Below the pieces are notes generated by a model. It was not told where the DNA came from. It made no database searches and saw only the letters and a program-made list of their open reading frames with translations. Source: Tetraselmis striata (taxonomy: Eukaryota > Chlorophyta > Chlorodendrophyceae > Chlorodendrales > Chlorodendraceae). Taken from it: a stretch of 64,000 bases of DNA. Each line of letters starts with the position of its first letter. Positions within the stretch are counted from its first letter, which is position 1. A program made the position numbers and the translations under genes. Below are positions 44,692 through 57,170 of this stretch, piece after piece. The stretch is taken from positions 1 to 64,000 of the forward strand of contig VCJN01002006.1 in the NCBI GenBank assembly GCA_006384855.1. The letters run 5' to 3'.

Positions 44692-47600
44692 GTGCCTTCT
44701 AAAAGGCTTCCGCGTAGAAAGAGTATTTTTTCCTTTCCAAATGAGAAGGCCAAAACACACATAGCACACCCAGAGCGTGGTGTACAGACAAGCAAGCAAT
44801 TTCAGGCACTTTGTTTTAGAGCAAGTGCAAGGATTCCAGGAACAGATTAAGGTTCTGGCGCTGGGTAGTACACATTGACGGGATTGGTAGGGAGAGGCGG
44901 GCGGGTGGGGGATAGGAGCGGACTTTTTGCGCAGCAGCTGCAGCTCCCCCCGCTCATGGGCCGCCAATCCGCCCGGCGACTCGGAGAAGGAGTTGTACTT
45001 CTCAAACTCGCGCATCAGCTTGGCCTTCTCGCGCGCCACAGCGGCGGCGGTGACTTGCTCCAGGTAGCCCTGCCGGAAAGCGCGGGGGGGGGGGGGGGGG
45101 GGGAGAGTTGACATGGCCTGTAGTGCAATGGTGCCATCTTGAACTCGCCAGGCAAGGTCACAGCGGCGGAGCTGCTCAGCCCCCCCCCCCCCCCCCCCCC
45201 CTCCCCCCCGGCTCCCCCTTTGACGTCCAACATACAAACACGCAGACATAGACACACATCGCCGTTCCGAAGCTGGCCAGGTGACGCAAGTCAAAGGCCC
45301 GGGCATTCACTGCAGCTGGCACCCTCACAACAGCTACCCCAAAATCGCCTCTGGCCATGGCGGCAACCGGGCGCCAACCCGATTCAAGCCCAGCGAAGGC
45401 TCAAATCAAAGGATTCCGAATCATTGAAGCAAAGATAAGCGCGTCGAAATGTGCGTTGGAGGTGGAGCCACACGCACCTGCATGACGGGGTCCAGCTTGA
45501 AGAGGTTGCCGTGCACACTGTTGAAGCCGTCGTGGTTGGCATGTGCGTTCTCGGACACCTGGGTGGGGCGGGCTTAAGGTGTGAGTATGTGTGTGTGTGG
45601 GGGGGAGGGGGGGGGGGGGGGGGGGGGGATTGGCGGAGCGAGGAGGGATTGGCGGAGCGAGGAGGGATTGGCGGGGAGGATGGGTCCGGCGGGGGGGCGG
45701 GGGCGCACGCACCGACATCATCCGGTTGGCGAAGCGGCACGTGGAGATGGTCTCGTTGATCTGGTGGTAGCTGTTCCACACGTTGGCGATGAGCACCGTC
45801 TTGCAGTTGCCGCCCAGCGAGTCCTTCAGGAACCAGGTTAGCTTGGAGGAGCGGTACGGAACGTGGCCGGGGCTCTTCTTGGCCAGGGCCACGATTACCT
45901 GGCGCCGGGAACGCCCGCGGAGCTCAGACAATGCAACTGATAAGAATCAAATCTGAAACGCAGTGAGACAACTAATCCTTTAGAGGATAGTGCACATTAT
46001 AGCACACGCCGCACTCGTTGGCGTTGTCTGCGTCAAATGTCAGCATTTGGTCCGTACATCTGTGAAGTGCTGGTGGCGAATTTTCATAAATTCCAGGTTA
46101 AAACAACATATAATTGCAGGGGTTGGTGGGGAGGAGGGGGGGGGGGGGGGGGGGAGGCAGTGGTAACATATATACCCAACCAGAGAGCGCTGTCACACGA
46201 GGGGAGGCGGCGTGGGGCAATGCGGGTGGCCACCTGCTCCAGGAAGGTGAGCGACTTGTTGATATAGAGCGCCTCCCTCGCCGAGGCGCCCGACACGCCT
46301 GTCTTGTCCGCTCGCTCACTGCCCGCGAGGTCCACCAGGTTGAGCTTGGAGCACAGCTTCTGCCCGTTTGACGCGACGGAGGAGACGAGCATGGTGAAGA
46401 TGGTGTGCGAGCGCGAGGAGCGGGTGTTCATGCCGTGCCCCGCGACGTGGCGCGTCTGCTCGCCCCGCATCAGCAGGTCTAGCGCCTCCTGGGCGCTCGT
46501 CACCTTGGGCTGCGTCGCGCCCTTCAACACCATCCGCCGCCTGCCCGGCAACGAGCCGCAGCCGGGACCCTCAACAACGGCGGAAGGCGGCCTCCATCGC
46601 CCGCGATGAAGGGCTGCATGGGAGCGGGAGGGTCGGATTGGCGGGTGTGGGCGGGGGGGACGTGCGCCTCACCCGACTTCTGAGATGCCGATCTCCGCGT
46701 CCTCCGAGCCCAGCAGGTCCCGGAAGTGCTCGTTGTAGATCTCGATATAGGAGCACGTGATGACGGCCTTGATGTCGCGCTGCGCCACCTCCGCAAAGAT
46801 CTGGCAGGGACGGACGGCGGGGGCAGCGCCGTCAGCACCAGCAGGGACAGCCGCAGCTCCCCCCCCCCCCCCCCCCACCCCCATGTTGCTGATTGCTGCT
46901 GGCAGCCAGCGCAGTGCCGAGACGAGCTCTCACCTCATCCACCAGCCGCGGCACGATGCCCTTCATATTGGGATCCGTCATGCATCCCTCCGGCCCTGGG
47001 CGAGCCGTACAGACGCGTGCACGTAAGCACCATCAGGAAGACCCCCCTTCCCCCCAGAGCCCCCCCCCCCCCCCCTTCGCCTGGCCCCCGGACAATCTCG
47101 GCCAAGTGACAGCACCACGCGATAGCACAAGCACAAAGGGCTCGCATAGGGCCGGGCGCCCTGCTGCACCGGCTGACCGGTAAGGCGCACCTGTCATCGT
47201 GAAGGTCTTGCCTGACCCCGTCTGCCCGTATGCCATGATGGTGCTGTTGATGCCGTCCAGCACCGCGGGCACCATGGTCCGCGCGCACACCTGCGCCCGC
47301 GCCCCCAAGCGCCACTCCATTCAGCAACCACGCGCCGGTGCCCGGCAGGCAGAGAACGTGGCCGCAGCCCCGGGGGTCACTCACATCATACACGTCGCTC
47401 TGAGTCTTGTCGTCCAGAACCCGCGTGAAGTTGAACTGCAGCGGGCAGCGCGGGGGTGGGTTGCAGTGATCAGCGGCGCTCCCTTCCGCATCTAGAGACA
47501 GGTGCGAAAAATGCGCAACCACAGCGCCCCCGAGGGAAAGGTAAATCAAGTGGGAGGGGGGGGGGGGGGGGGGGGGGGGGGCTCACGTGGTACAGCCCCT

Positions 47601-48544
47601 CCGTGGGGTTGTGCCCCTTGTGCAAGATTATCGTCGAGTTGCCCGGGCTCTGCGGGCAGCAGCGGGCGGGCAGCGCGAGTTCAGTGTAATACAAGCTCGG
47701 GCGGTGGCCGATCTGGCGCGATGCCCCACGCTGCTGGCCAGGGGGTGGGGCTGGGGGCTGCCTGTGACGACGCGCCGCTGACGACGCGCCGCTGTGGATA
47801 CATACAGTCGCCACAGTAGGGTGCTACCCAGTACTCGCACCGCGTCATAGAATGGCACTGTGGCATGGCGTTTTATATTTTACGGCACCGGTTGCGCGCG
47901 ACCCCGTCCCCCCGCCACAGGACGGATGCCAGCCTTGTCGGTTACCCCGCGACGGCCGACCAGGGTTCATTACCGGCGATGCTGATGGGGCAGAGCTTGT
48001 ATCGGATCCGGACTGGGCGTCGTCGGGTCCAGCTGGGCGACAGCTACCCCCCGGAATGAGCCCTCGCCGCGCACCATCGTCCGTCCCGTCGGTTGCGGCG
48101 GTAGGTTGCGTACGAGGATCCTACTAAGACGCCCCAGCATCGTACATGAATTTTCCCGCCCATCGTCCCCCTCCGCGAAGCTCGGCGCACCCCCTCTCGC
48201 GCAGAGAACGCCGCCGCCCGCGCAGCGACCACCTCAGCCACCATATGGGCAGCTCAGGCTATTCGCTGCATTCCAGCTCCATACGGCTGCAGCAGACGCT
48301 CGCCAACCGCGGCCGCCCGCGACCGTTCCCGGTAGTCATCGCGCCAAATGTCCAGGTCGCCGCGCAGTATATTTCGGCTTATCCTCGTACACCCACCCCC
48401 CACACAGCGGTGCCCTGGTCATTGTGGCGGGAAGCTGGGGGGCATCCGGACCTGCGGCAAGTCCACCGCGGTCAGGTGGTCTGACGTCGGGTCCTCCTTT
48501 GGCTTGCACCGCACCACCACTTTCACGGTGCTTGTGTCCACCAT
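42045..48544 (-). CDS. Kinesin motor protein, kinesin-9-like (at least 16 exons)
   Basis: Exon 1 (48544-48452) encodes [19 protein letters not shown], the first motor strand. Then 47649-47587, 47435-47385, 47290-47191 (P-loop GQTGSGKT), 46995-46934, 46800-46673 ([15 protein letters not shown]) and 46540-46234 (NTRSSRSH switch I, LVDLAGSE switch II). Next come 45898-45713 ([17 protein letters not shown]), 45558-45478, 45069-about 44925, 44452-44234, 44119-44068, 43587-43483 (coiled coils), 43071-42955, 42856-42719 and 42542-42045. Most junctions agree in phase. The exon between the first two, and the donor of the 45069 exon, are unresolved. The run [11 protein letters not shown] and [10 protein letters not shown] resembles kinesin-9 (KIF6/KIF9, flagellar central-pair KLP1); the motor is N-terminal. 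The basic C-terminus has [20 protein letters not shown]. The subfamily is less certain than the motor. Confidence 0.88.
44601..44688. repeat. (CA)n-(CT)n compound microsatellite
   Basis: About 13 CA units (44601-44626) followed by about 30 CT units (44629-44688), inside a kinesin intron. Confidence 0.95.
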
Positions 48545-49208
48545 CGTGCTGGGCGCCCTGGACAGCTGGCGGACGGGCCTACACGAAGGCGTCGGGGAGA
48601 CTGGCTGCTGGCTGGCTGCTGGCTTCGCGGCCTAGTGGGCGACGACCGCGCGGTACCGCTTGCTGCACGCGTGACGCGCGTGCGTCATGCCGCGCGCCCT
48701 CAGTAGCGGGCATAACTCACGACCGCGCACTCCGCGCGCCATGAAACTCCTCGGCATATTCCGCGCTTGTTTCGTGAATGAGGAAACGTCGCGAAGATAA
48801 TCCGACTCATCCCATCTCCGTTATCCTGACACGTGTGCTGTGTGGTATGCCAGGGCGGTCGTCACGCTGGTGCACTAGCACCAGCCGCGTTGCGCATCTG
48901 CCCGCCCCAAGACCCCAGAGACAGACACCCCACCAGCAACCCTGAGCTCCGCCTTTCGCACGCCCGACGTGCCGTAGTTTTGCCGCTGCGAGTGGGGTGC
49001 CCGAGCCGGGCGGTAGACAGCGATGGCAGACTTGGCGGTGGCGCTGCGGCGGGGTGCGGCCCCGAGCCGCCCCCAGCCCCCCCCCCCCACCCCCGCCCCG
49101 ATTATACTCCCACAACGATATCCCCCGCAGGCCGTAGAGATGTGATAGGGTCGCCAATCTTTTGGTGCGGGGGACGCCAAGGGAGGGGGGGGAAGGCCGG
49201 CGGGCCCG

Positions 49209-49240
<32 letters not shown>

Positions 49241-49503
49241 AGGCGCAGAAAAGGTCCCGTGTATGAATGCGTCATAGAAAAATCCCGCGATCTGCTGGGA
49301 TGGTCGATGTTATGTCTCGTGCACCCTCCTCCCTCTCTATTGAATTAATAATAGGCGCCTTCTGAGCTCAGACCTCTTCGTTGGTGTACTTGTGGATTAA
49401 TTTCCACCCCTGCTCCTCGCCGTGTTTGCTTTCCCCCAAGGGCTGAGGCAGGAGCGCCAGCTTGCCATTGCGCCCGCATGCTCCTGCTGATTGTGTCCAT
49501 GGT
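48545..49503. promoter_or_regulatory. Divergent promoter region between the kinesin and plastid-protein genes (inferred)
   Basis: The start codons of two divergent genes lie 959 bp apart. The region contains C- and G-runs at 49078-49092 and 49211-49237. No gene or defined box is recognised. The assignment is from gene orientation only. Confidence 0.4.
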
Positions 49504-52500
49504 ATGCCATCCTTGGAACGTCTCAGGGCCAAGTCTGCGGCCAGTGGCTCTGACAGTGTACCTGTATGCTGCTCAGGTGCCGTCCAGCTGCTGCCTAACC
49601 ACTGCAGCCTTGCAGCCACGGGACTGCGGGTAAGAGCGGCCCCAAGTGGGCGGCAGCCCTCGCGCGCAGGCACCCGCCACGCTGCCCCCATTGGCCACCG
49701 GCCGGCGCGCTTGGTGGTGGTGGCGCGCAGCGAGAAGGGCGGGTCGGAGCCGCCGCCAAAGGGATCGAAGGAGGTTGATGAGGTGCTGGATGAGGTGGTG
49801 CAGTACTACCAGAAACTTTATGTTGAGGTGAGCTCACCCGACCCCCCTCTCCCTCCTTCTGCATTCAGTGGACACTGGCTCACAGCACTCCGCCACTGGA
49901 CAAGCGGCATACCGTAACCACAAGATTGACACCTATTCGTATGAAAGGGAAAACGCATACGTGTGGGGAAGTGTGCCAGACTACACAACAAACGTCGCAC
50001 GGGATGCCCGGCTCGATGGTGCAGAACGGTTCATTATCTGAGGGACCTGCAGGCCTACGCCATATATGGTATGAAACGAAACCCACGGGCGAACACGGCC
50101 GCGCAGATGGACGACATCATGGGATACAGCCCGGAGGAGGGCGACGTGGAGCGACTGCGCACGCTGGCGGGCGATATCCGCCGCTTCAAGGACGACATGG
50201 AGGCGCTGCGGCCCGGCGAGGCCGGCCCGCTGGACCGCCTCAGCGTGCCCATGCTGAAGTGGGCGAACGACGTAACCCCCCCCCCCCCCCCCCCCCCGCC
50301 CAGGACACACACAGACACACACTGCATCAGTCACCTTGGCGGCGGGTTGTTGCCAAGCTATGGATGGTGTGGGATGTGTCAAGGATGTGGGCACGGTGGT
50401 TTATTGCATGCGATGGCTGCGGCAAGAGAGGAGGGGTGCCGCGCATGAAGCAGCACCTGCAAGCACAAGCGCGGGCATGCATGCTCGTTCCGGTTTTTCC
50501 ATCATGGTCACACTGCCATCTGCACGGAGTGCTTACAGTGATGTGTGCCCGCAACTGCTAGAGGGTACGTGGCCACCGTAGTGATGTGCCGTCCTGCGTG
50601 ATTGGTGCAGGGCTCGTCTCAGTGTGTACTTACACTCACCATGCCGAGCTCGGCCATCGACGGGCCCACTAGGACTATGAGTTGTCGCTGGTTAAGTCGT
50701 CTAATTCCGACGTCTTGATTCCGTTACATAGCCACAAGCGCGCTGTCTAAGTTCATCCAGGAAAAACAGGCGCACTTGCGCAGGTGTGTGTGTATGGCGG
50801 GAGGGGGGGGGGGGGGGGGGGGGGGGGTTGGCTCTTGCCCCATGCTGACCCTGACACAAGGATACTGTCCGCCTCCCGGCGCAAGCGACTGTTGTCCCTG
50901 GTGAGCATCCGGCTGGCGGAGTCCGAGGCGATCCAGCAGCAGCAGGAGCAGGGCGGCACGGAGCAGGGCGGCAAGGGGGGTGCGGCGGCAGAGCCCTCTG
51001 GCGCCGGTGGCAGGCAGGCGGCAAAGAGCGAGGACCTGTCTGCAGCGAGCGAGCGCCTGGCTGCGGAGCTGATGGTGACCCCCCTCCCCCCCCCCCCCCC
51101 CCCTTCTCTTTCCCTTCTGCCAATAGGCATCAACGCCACGTGCCCACCGCAGCCATGACCCCCCCCCCTTTCTCCCCCGTCCGCGTCATCTTCGTCAAAC
51201 ACCAGCAGGAGGAGGAGGAGCCCACCGAGCTAATGCTGGTCGCCACAGTGGTGGCCACGGTGGTGCTGGGTGTGGCGTCCGTCAAGGTGGCAGAGTACAC
51301 CGGCCTGGTGAGCGCCCCCCCCCCCCCCCCCCCCCCCTATCCAACACTCTCTTTGCTCCATCAAACCCGACCGCCACACCGTGCCATTTAATTGGGTTTT
51401 CGCAGATTTGCAAAAGTATCATAATCTTTTGCTCCACTGTCTCGGATATTCTGTGTCCTGTTCTTGTTGCATCTTGATGTATGTCCGGATACGTATAGTT
51501 CCGGAGAAGAAGTAAATTTCCTTCTTCGCGCGCGCGAGGGGGGGGGGGGGCTCAAAACTGATAGCATGTACAGCAAACGCGGAGCGTGGATGTGGTACCA
51601 CGGGTAGATATTCGATGCCGCGCTGCCACAAAGCGACTGCCGCGCATACGAGGCGGACGCCTGCCTCCGTGCATACCAGTCGGACTCCCGCCTCTGCCGC
51701 CTCGCTGAGCCGAGCTTCGCCACCTCCTTTCAGGATGTGGTGCCCAAGCTGGCGCTGCCGCCGCACCCGCTGCAAGCGGCCGCGACCACGCTGCAGGTGG
51801 CGGTCCCTGCAGGCCTGGCCTCCTTCGCGCTGTGGGCGTCCATACTGGCCAGCGACACGCAAATTGGCAGGGTGTGGCGAGAGGACGTGAAGACGCGGGA
51901 GGCGGTGCGCCCCCCCCCCCCCCCCCCCCACCACCACCTCAAGAGCATCAAAAGCCTCATGCTACGCCACCGCGCCGAGCAGATGCATTGCCTTCATTCC
52001 CATTAGGGCCCCACCGATGTATGTCTGTGGCGATTTGCTTGCTGGTGCTGGCGCGGTGATAAGAACATTGCGGATAAGAACCTGCCCTGCCTGCCAGTAG
52101 TCAAGTGTAGATGAAACTATAGCGGAACCCTATAGCGGAACTCTTTTTACAGCAGGCTGCACGCAAGCCCAATTTGGGGCGTTTGATCAGGGTTGCGGCA
52201 CCCGTGGTAGGTATTTCCAGAAAGATCACGTACTCCGACATACGTACATCTTCGTTTGGTGTACTGTTTGGTGCGATTTTATGGTTCGCGGTACTTTTAT
52301 ACGCGCTGGATGAATGGGTGGTCATACATTCATATACCGTGCCGGTTGATTGGCTTTGCTGGCTAGAACTACGATGAGTAATGTCACAGCCTCACAACTT
52401 GTGCTCACAAAGTGAATGCGTCATCATCATGTTTTACTCATACATCGCTACATATCATTACAGGCACAGCAGGTCCCTTGTCCTTTTTCAAGTGACGACG

Positions 52501-55500
52501 TGCATTGATTTGGGTTCGCTGAGTGCGTCGGATGCCGGGTTGCAGGAGAACAAGAACTTTGACCTGGCCACCATCGTGCTGCTCTGCCTCGCGATCGAGA
52601 TCACCGGCGGCTTGGTATCGCGCGGCACCGGCCTCGCCTTGGTCACGCAGTTTTTCGCCGGACTGCCTTCGCTGCAGCCGGAGGACCCGTGGGCGCTGGA
52701 CGCGATGCAGCAGCCGGCGGTGCAGGTGAGAGGGCGCGCGCAGGCTATGTTCACAGCGGAATACCCCTGATGTGTATACGGGGCAGGTATACCAAAGACC
52801 AACTGTCCTAATAGAGCCGGTTTTTTATTTCGATCTTCCGGGAAAAATAGACGTTTCTCGACGTTCCAAGGGCACTTTAAACCATCATTGGTGCAGTGGC
52901 CCCTGAGCGGTCATGACGATATTTGTCCAGCATTTGGATTCTTTTGAACATGTTCAGCTGTCCCAAGGTATCCAGTTGGGCAATCTCAGTATGGGCAGTG
53001 GCCAATTTGATGCGCAACGGCCGAGTCTCTTGTCTAAAGTGCCCCCCAAACGTCCGCAGAATTGCGTTCACATTTTCGGAAGGGCGTCGACGATTTCTGA
53101 TTTAGCAGAACTGCGGCTGCGCTGTTTTGATGCGACTACAGTACGTAACATGGCGCCGTACTCCGACTCGTATCATGTTTTACACGTTACGAGTACTTTA
53201 TCCACGTTTCGGTACTTTAAAACCCGCAATTCACCAGAAATTACACGGGCTCGTCCTCTAGGACGGTCTACGGCCCGGCGCCGCCCGCCCGGAGTCTCAT
53301 CCTGTGACACATACTTGAACACGTAAATGCCTCATGCCGTCAGCGCTGGGCTGTAGTGCAATACCTGCGACCCCCCCCCTTTCGCCCCTTTCCCGCCTGG
53401 GACAGGATTGGCAGCAGTGGGACCCTCATTGCATCACCTCCGCAACAGCCGGCATAGTCATAAAGCAAAATGCCGAGGCATTCCGCAAGACTGATTCGCG
53501 TCCAGTGAGGCGGTGACTGGGATTCCGCAACACTGCGGGATCGCCGTCTTGAGCACTGAACACTACCTTAAAAAGGTGTTGCGCATCTACGCATATATAG
53601 CGACTAATACCTCGGCGGTGGGCTGTTACTCGCCCTCATGATGTTGCCACAACGGTGACCACCCCAGGGCTACGTTACACAATACCATACTGGATGTGAG
53701 GATGTGAGGATGTGAGGATGGGTCAACCTTACGTAGTCAAGTCAGCTTGATCGAGTTGAAAGGCGCCACCTGAGCTGTGCTTGCGCCCCACCGAGGTGGA
53801 GATGTAGGGTCCGGGCCGGTTTGCCAGGGTCGGGTGCTGGCCTGGGGGTGGCGCCGCCTGACCTGTGCCCCTCCCTCCCTCCCCCCCCCCCCCATCCCTC
53901 CTCGCAGCACCACCTGCCAGAGCTCTGGGTGTGGCCCATCATCGCGCTCGGCTGCGGCGCGCTGGACGGGCTGCTGTACCAGGTCACCCAGGTGCGCGCG
54001 CCCCGCCCTCCACCCCGATTCAGCCATGCCAGCGAGCGCGGGTTGTAGGGTGTGGGTGCGTGAACTAATCACCCCCCCAACCCCCCTTCCCCCCCCACAC
54101 ACCCACACAAGTTTTCGACTTTTTAGCTTTCAGTGTCAATCAAAATTTCGGTGACTTTTTTTCCAATTGCTCTTATTCCTACAGATCATGTCCAGCGATT
54201 CCTTCACTTCTTACTTTTATACCAGTCTGGCAGCTCAGCGTTGGGGAACATTAGCTTAAACTGGGATGGGAAAGGTCTGGCCTGCCGCTTGAACAGCAGC
54301 AGTGGTTGGAAAAGCTGCTGCTGCGCCCACTAAGGGCGTGGTGGGCGGGAGAGTTCAGAGCTGTCAGGAATGACCACATGCTAGTCATGGCAGCTGAGCT
54401 AACTGGTGGGGCTGCCTTGTCAGTCCCGGTCAGCACGCTGGTGTCAGCATGGCAAAAGCCAGCAGTAACATCAGCTGCCCCCCACCTACTACTACATTTA
54501 ACATTCATAAATCACTAATCCTGTAGTCAATTATTTGACTGATTCCTTGCCTCCCTGCGTGGCATCAGCACTAAAAACGTGTGTGGCTTACGGCTGCGCC
54601 ATCACCTAACTTGCCATTCTCATATTGCTGTTTTAGGGGGGGGGGGGGGGGGGGGGGGCAGCGGCCGGCGCTGACGTGCAACCCCTGCCGTGCGGGGCGG
54701 CGCGCAGGGCGGCTTTGTGGCCTCGGACCGGAAGGGGCTCTCCAAGCTGCTGTCGGAGAGCGTGTTCGAGTCGCTCGCGACGGGGCGCATGCAGGTCGTG
54801 GCCGAGCTGAACGAGGCGCAGGCGGGGGAGGCGGCGAAGGCAAAGGGGAAGGGAGTGAAGGGGGAGGGGGAGGCGGAGGTGAAGGCGGGGGAGGCGGGGG
54901 CACATGAGGTGGACGCGAAAGAGTCGAAGGCGGAGGCGGGGGAGGCGCGGGATGAGCCACAGACGCCAGGCCTCCCTTCATCGCAGCCACCTCGCACTGC
55001 ATCCGCTGCACCACCGGCGTCCCCACACCACCTTCGCAATGCGGAGGAAGGGGAGCTGGCGGAGACGGGGGCGGAGGAGGGGAAGGATGAGGCGGTGGAT
55101 GGGGACGCGGTGGCGGCGGCGGTGCGGGCGGCGTTGGAGCGCGCAGACGCGGCGGGCGGGCGGGAGGGCGCCGGCAAGGCGGGGGGCGCCGCGGCGGACG
55201 AGGAGTTTCTGTTCCCGGAGGGCGCGCTGGGCGGCTTCTACGAGGAGGGCGCCGACGGGCGCGGGCTGAAGCTGTACGCGGGTGCGATGCCGGTGGCGGC
55301 GCAGGCGGCGGTGGTGGAGCGGCTGGCCAGCAAGCGGCTGCTGCTGAACGGCGCGTCGCTCTACGGGCCGCTGCAGTTCCTGGCCAAGGGCGCGCTGCTG
55401 AGCGGGCAGACGCTGCTCATGGGCAGCATCTGGCCCTCCGTGCTCACCGGCTGGGCGATCTCGGTGGGCGAGGAGCTGGCGACCAAGGTGGCCTCCCCCC

Positions 55501-57170
55501 CCCCCCCCCCCCCCCCACCTTCTCCCACGACAAGCACCATTACAAGCACCATTGCTGTTTTGAGAGTTGGGTGATATACGTCAACTTTTGTTTGGAAAGT
55601 GGGAATATGCGAAGTCTGATGAGAAGGTGAGCCTTTTGTGGCCAGTAGTATCTTGGCATGATTGCTATGGTAACGGCGATCCCTACGAGGGGCACGAGGC
55701 CGAGTCCCCCGCCCGCCCACCCGTCCCAGCTCCGGCCCGCTAGTTCCGCCGAGTAGCCCGCCCCCCTCCCCCTTCCCCTCGCGACAAGCACCATTGCTGT
55801 TTTGAGAGTTGGGGGATATACGTCACCTTTTTGTAAGGAAAGTGGGTTTAACCATTGTGGGGCCGCATGTGCCAAAGATGTAAATCTGTTACATTTTTGG
55901 GTGTGAGTAGGCCCACCGGGCGTACTGTCCGCATTGAAACGGGTAGCATAGCGGGGTGGGTGGGTTGCGCTAGCTGGTCAGCTGGCGCAAAGGCAGAAGG
56001 TGGACTCCCCTCGTGGTGCGGGTGAGTCATCTAGCAGGGCTGTCGCTAGCGCTGCTGGACATCGGGAAGTCCAAGCGGTACGCGTACTGCGAGTACAGGT
56101 AGCCACCATTCACAACTGGAATCTTAACGTTGGCAGTACCAGTGACAGAATAGCCCGGTGTAATCAAACCTCTATATTACCAATACGACCAAATATGCAA
56201 AGTCTCATGAGAAATTGAGCCTTTTGTGGCCAGTAGTATTTTTTGGCATGATTGCTATGGTAATGACGACCCCTGCGAGGGGCACGAGGCCGAGTCGCCC
56301 GTCCCCCCCCCCCCCCCCCCCCCCTCGCCCCGGCGCCCTTCCAGGCGGCCGACGGCCCGCTAGTTCCGCCGAGTAGCCCCCAACCATTGCTGTTTTGAGA
56401 GTTGGGTGATATACGTCACCTTTGTGTGGAAAGTGGGAACATGCGAAGTCTGATGAGAAGGTGGGCCTTTTGTGGCCAGTAGTATTTTTTGGCATGATTG
56501 CTATGGTAATGATGACCCCTGCGAGGGGCACGAGGCAGAGTCGCCCGCGCCCCCCCCCCCCCCCCGCCCACCCACCCGCTAGTGACCGCCTGACGGATAT
56601 TGACAACCGTCCGTCGTTAAGCCCGCGCGTCGCCACGCAAAAAGCCCAGCAAGCGCTGGCAGCTCGCCACAAAAAGGCTGCTTTTACTGATTTATCTGTA
56701 TAGCCAACCCACTTCAGACTGGACCGCCGCACAGACGCCACATAAGATCACGAACCATGGGTCCTGTCCCCCATTATACAGTTTGTGTACTAGTAGGATG
56801 GGGGGGGGAGGGGGGCATGAAGTGGGCCAAAGGTAAGAGTGCACCAATAACGCACTACGGAATAGTACGAACGACGCCGCGTTTCAAAACGCTCCCTGAG
56901 TTTGTCAGCAAATGTTAGCCGCAACGGTGTGGTGGAGCCGTACCCGATAATGGAGCATCCCGTACTTGGATCGTCTGATGCGCTTTCGAAGAGGCGCTGC
57001 AAAAAGGGTTTTGCTCTCAGTCATGCCCTAGGGGGTATGAAACCCTAGATGCCCTGTCAAGATACCGTGCGGCCTGGGGTTGCGGCCCGCTGACGCCGCT
57101 CCTGCGCGTGTGCGTCCCTGCGCAGATGTACACGGACGGCCTCGAGGCGAAGGAGGGGCCGCAGGCGTAG
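49504..57170 (+). CDS. Predicted plastid-targeted multi-pass membrane protein (10 exons, about 716 aa)
   Basis: Exons 49504-49827, 50053-50271, 50752-50783, 50861-51074, 51206-51307, 51734-51904, 52546-52725, 53908-53991, 54708-55487 and 57126-57170 join in phase; the acceptor of the third is weak. The N-terminus is Ser/Ala/Arg-rich and acid-poor, ending RPARLVVVARSEKGG, as in chloroplast transit peptides. A soluble helical part follows (MDDIMGYSPEEGDVERL, RLAESEAIQQQQEQ). Hydrophobic segments are LMLVATVVATVVLGVASV, VAVPAGLASFALWASILA, LATIVLLCLAIEITGGLV and WVWPIIALGCGALDGLLY. Exon 9 has GGFVASDRKGLSKLLSES, a long Ala/Glu/Lys-rich linker and a last hydrophobic-helical part (LYGPLQFLAKGALLSGQTLL). 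The protein family is not recognised. Location in a plastid envelope or thylakoid membrane is inferred. The last intron (1.6 kb) is full of repeats. Confidence 0.75.
55549..56560. repeat. Fourfold repeated block inside the last intron
   Basis: The block TTGCTGTTTTGAGAGTTGGG ... GATATACGTCA ... GTGGCCAGTAGTAT ... GGCATGATTGCTATGGTAA ... GAGGGGCACGAGGC occurs fully at about 55549-55760 and 56387-56545 and partly at 55790-55870 and 56195-56375, with C-runs at the block ends. The partial copies 2 and 3 together look like one unit split by the sequence at 55963-56185. Confidence 0.75.
55963..56185 (+). repeat. Solo terminal repeat related to the DIRS-order element
   Basis: Starts GTTGCGCTAGCTGG and continues CAGCTGGCGCAAAGGCAG and GTGTAATCAAACCTC, parallel to the A repeats at 27874 and 32577, with the middle strongly diverged. 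No internal part is present, so it may be a solo repeat left by recombination or a small derivative. It appears to have inserted into the intron repeat block. Confidence 0.6.

Noticed and set aside
48044-48244. Minus ORF with MGGKIHV as a possible kinesin start
   Set aside because: No matching VRVRP-type strand follows in 47.65-48.14 kb, while [15 protein letters not shown] at 48544 gives the expected first strand with a proper donor.
48106-48744. 212-residue plus ORF
   Set aside because: It overlaps the first kinesin exon in antisense and shows only GC-driven composition.
53334-53516. Short similarity to 17070-17120 (CGGGACAGGA.TGGCA.CAGTG)
   Set aside because: Too short and gapped to call a repeat family by eye.
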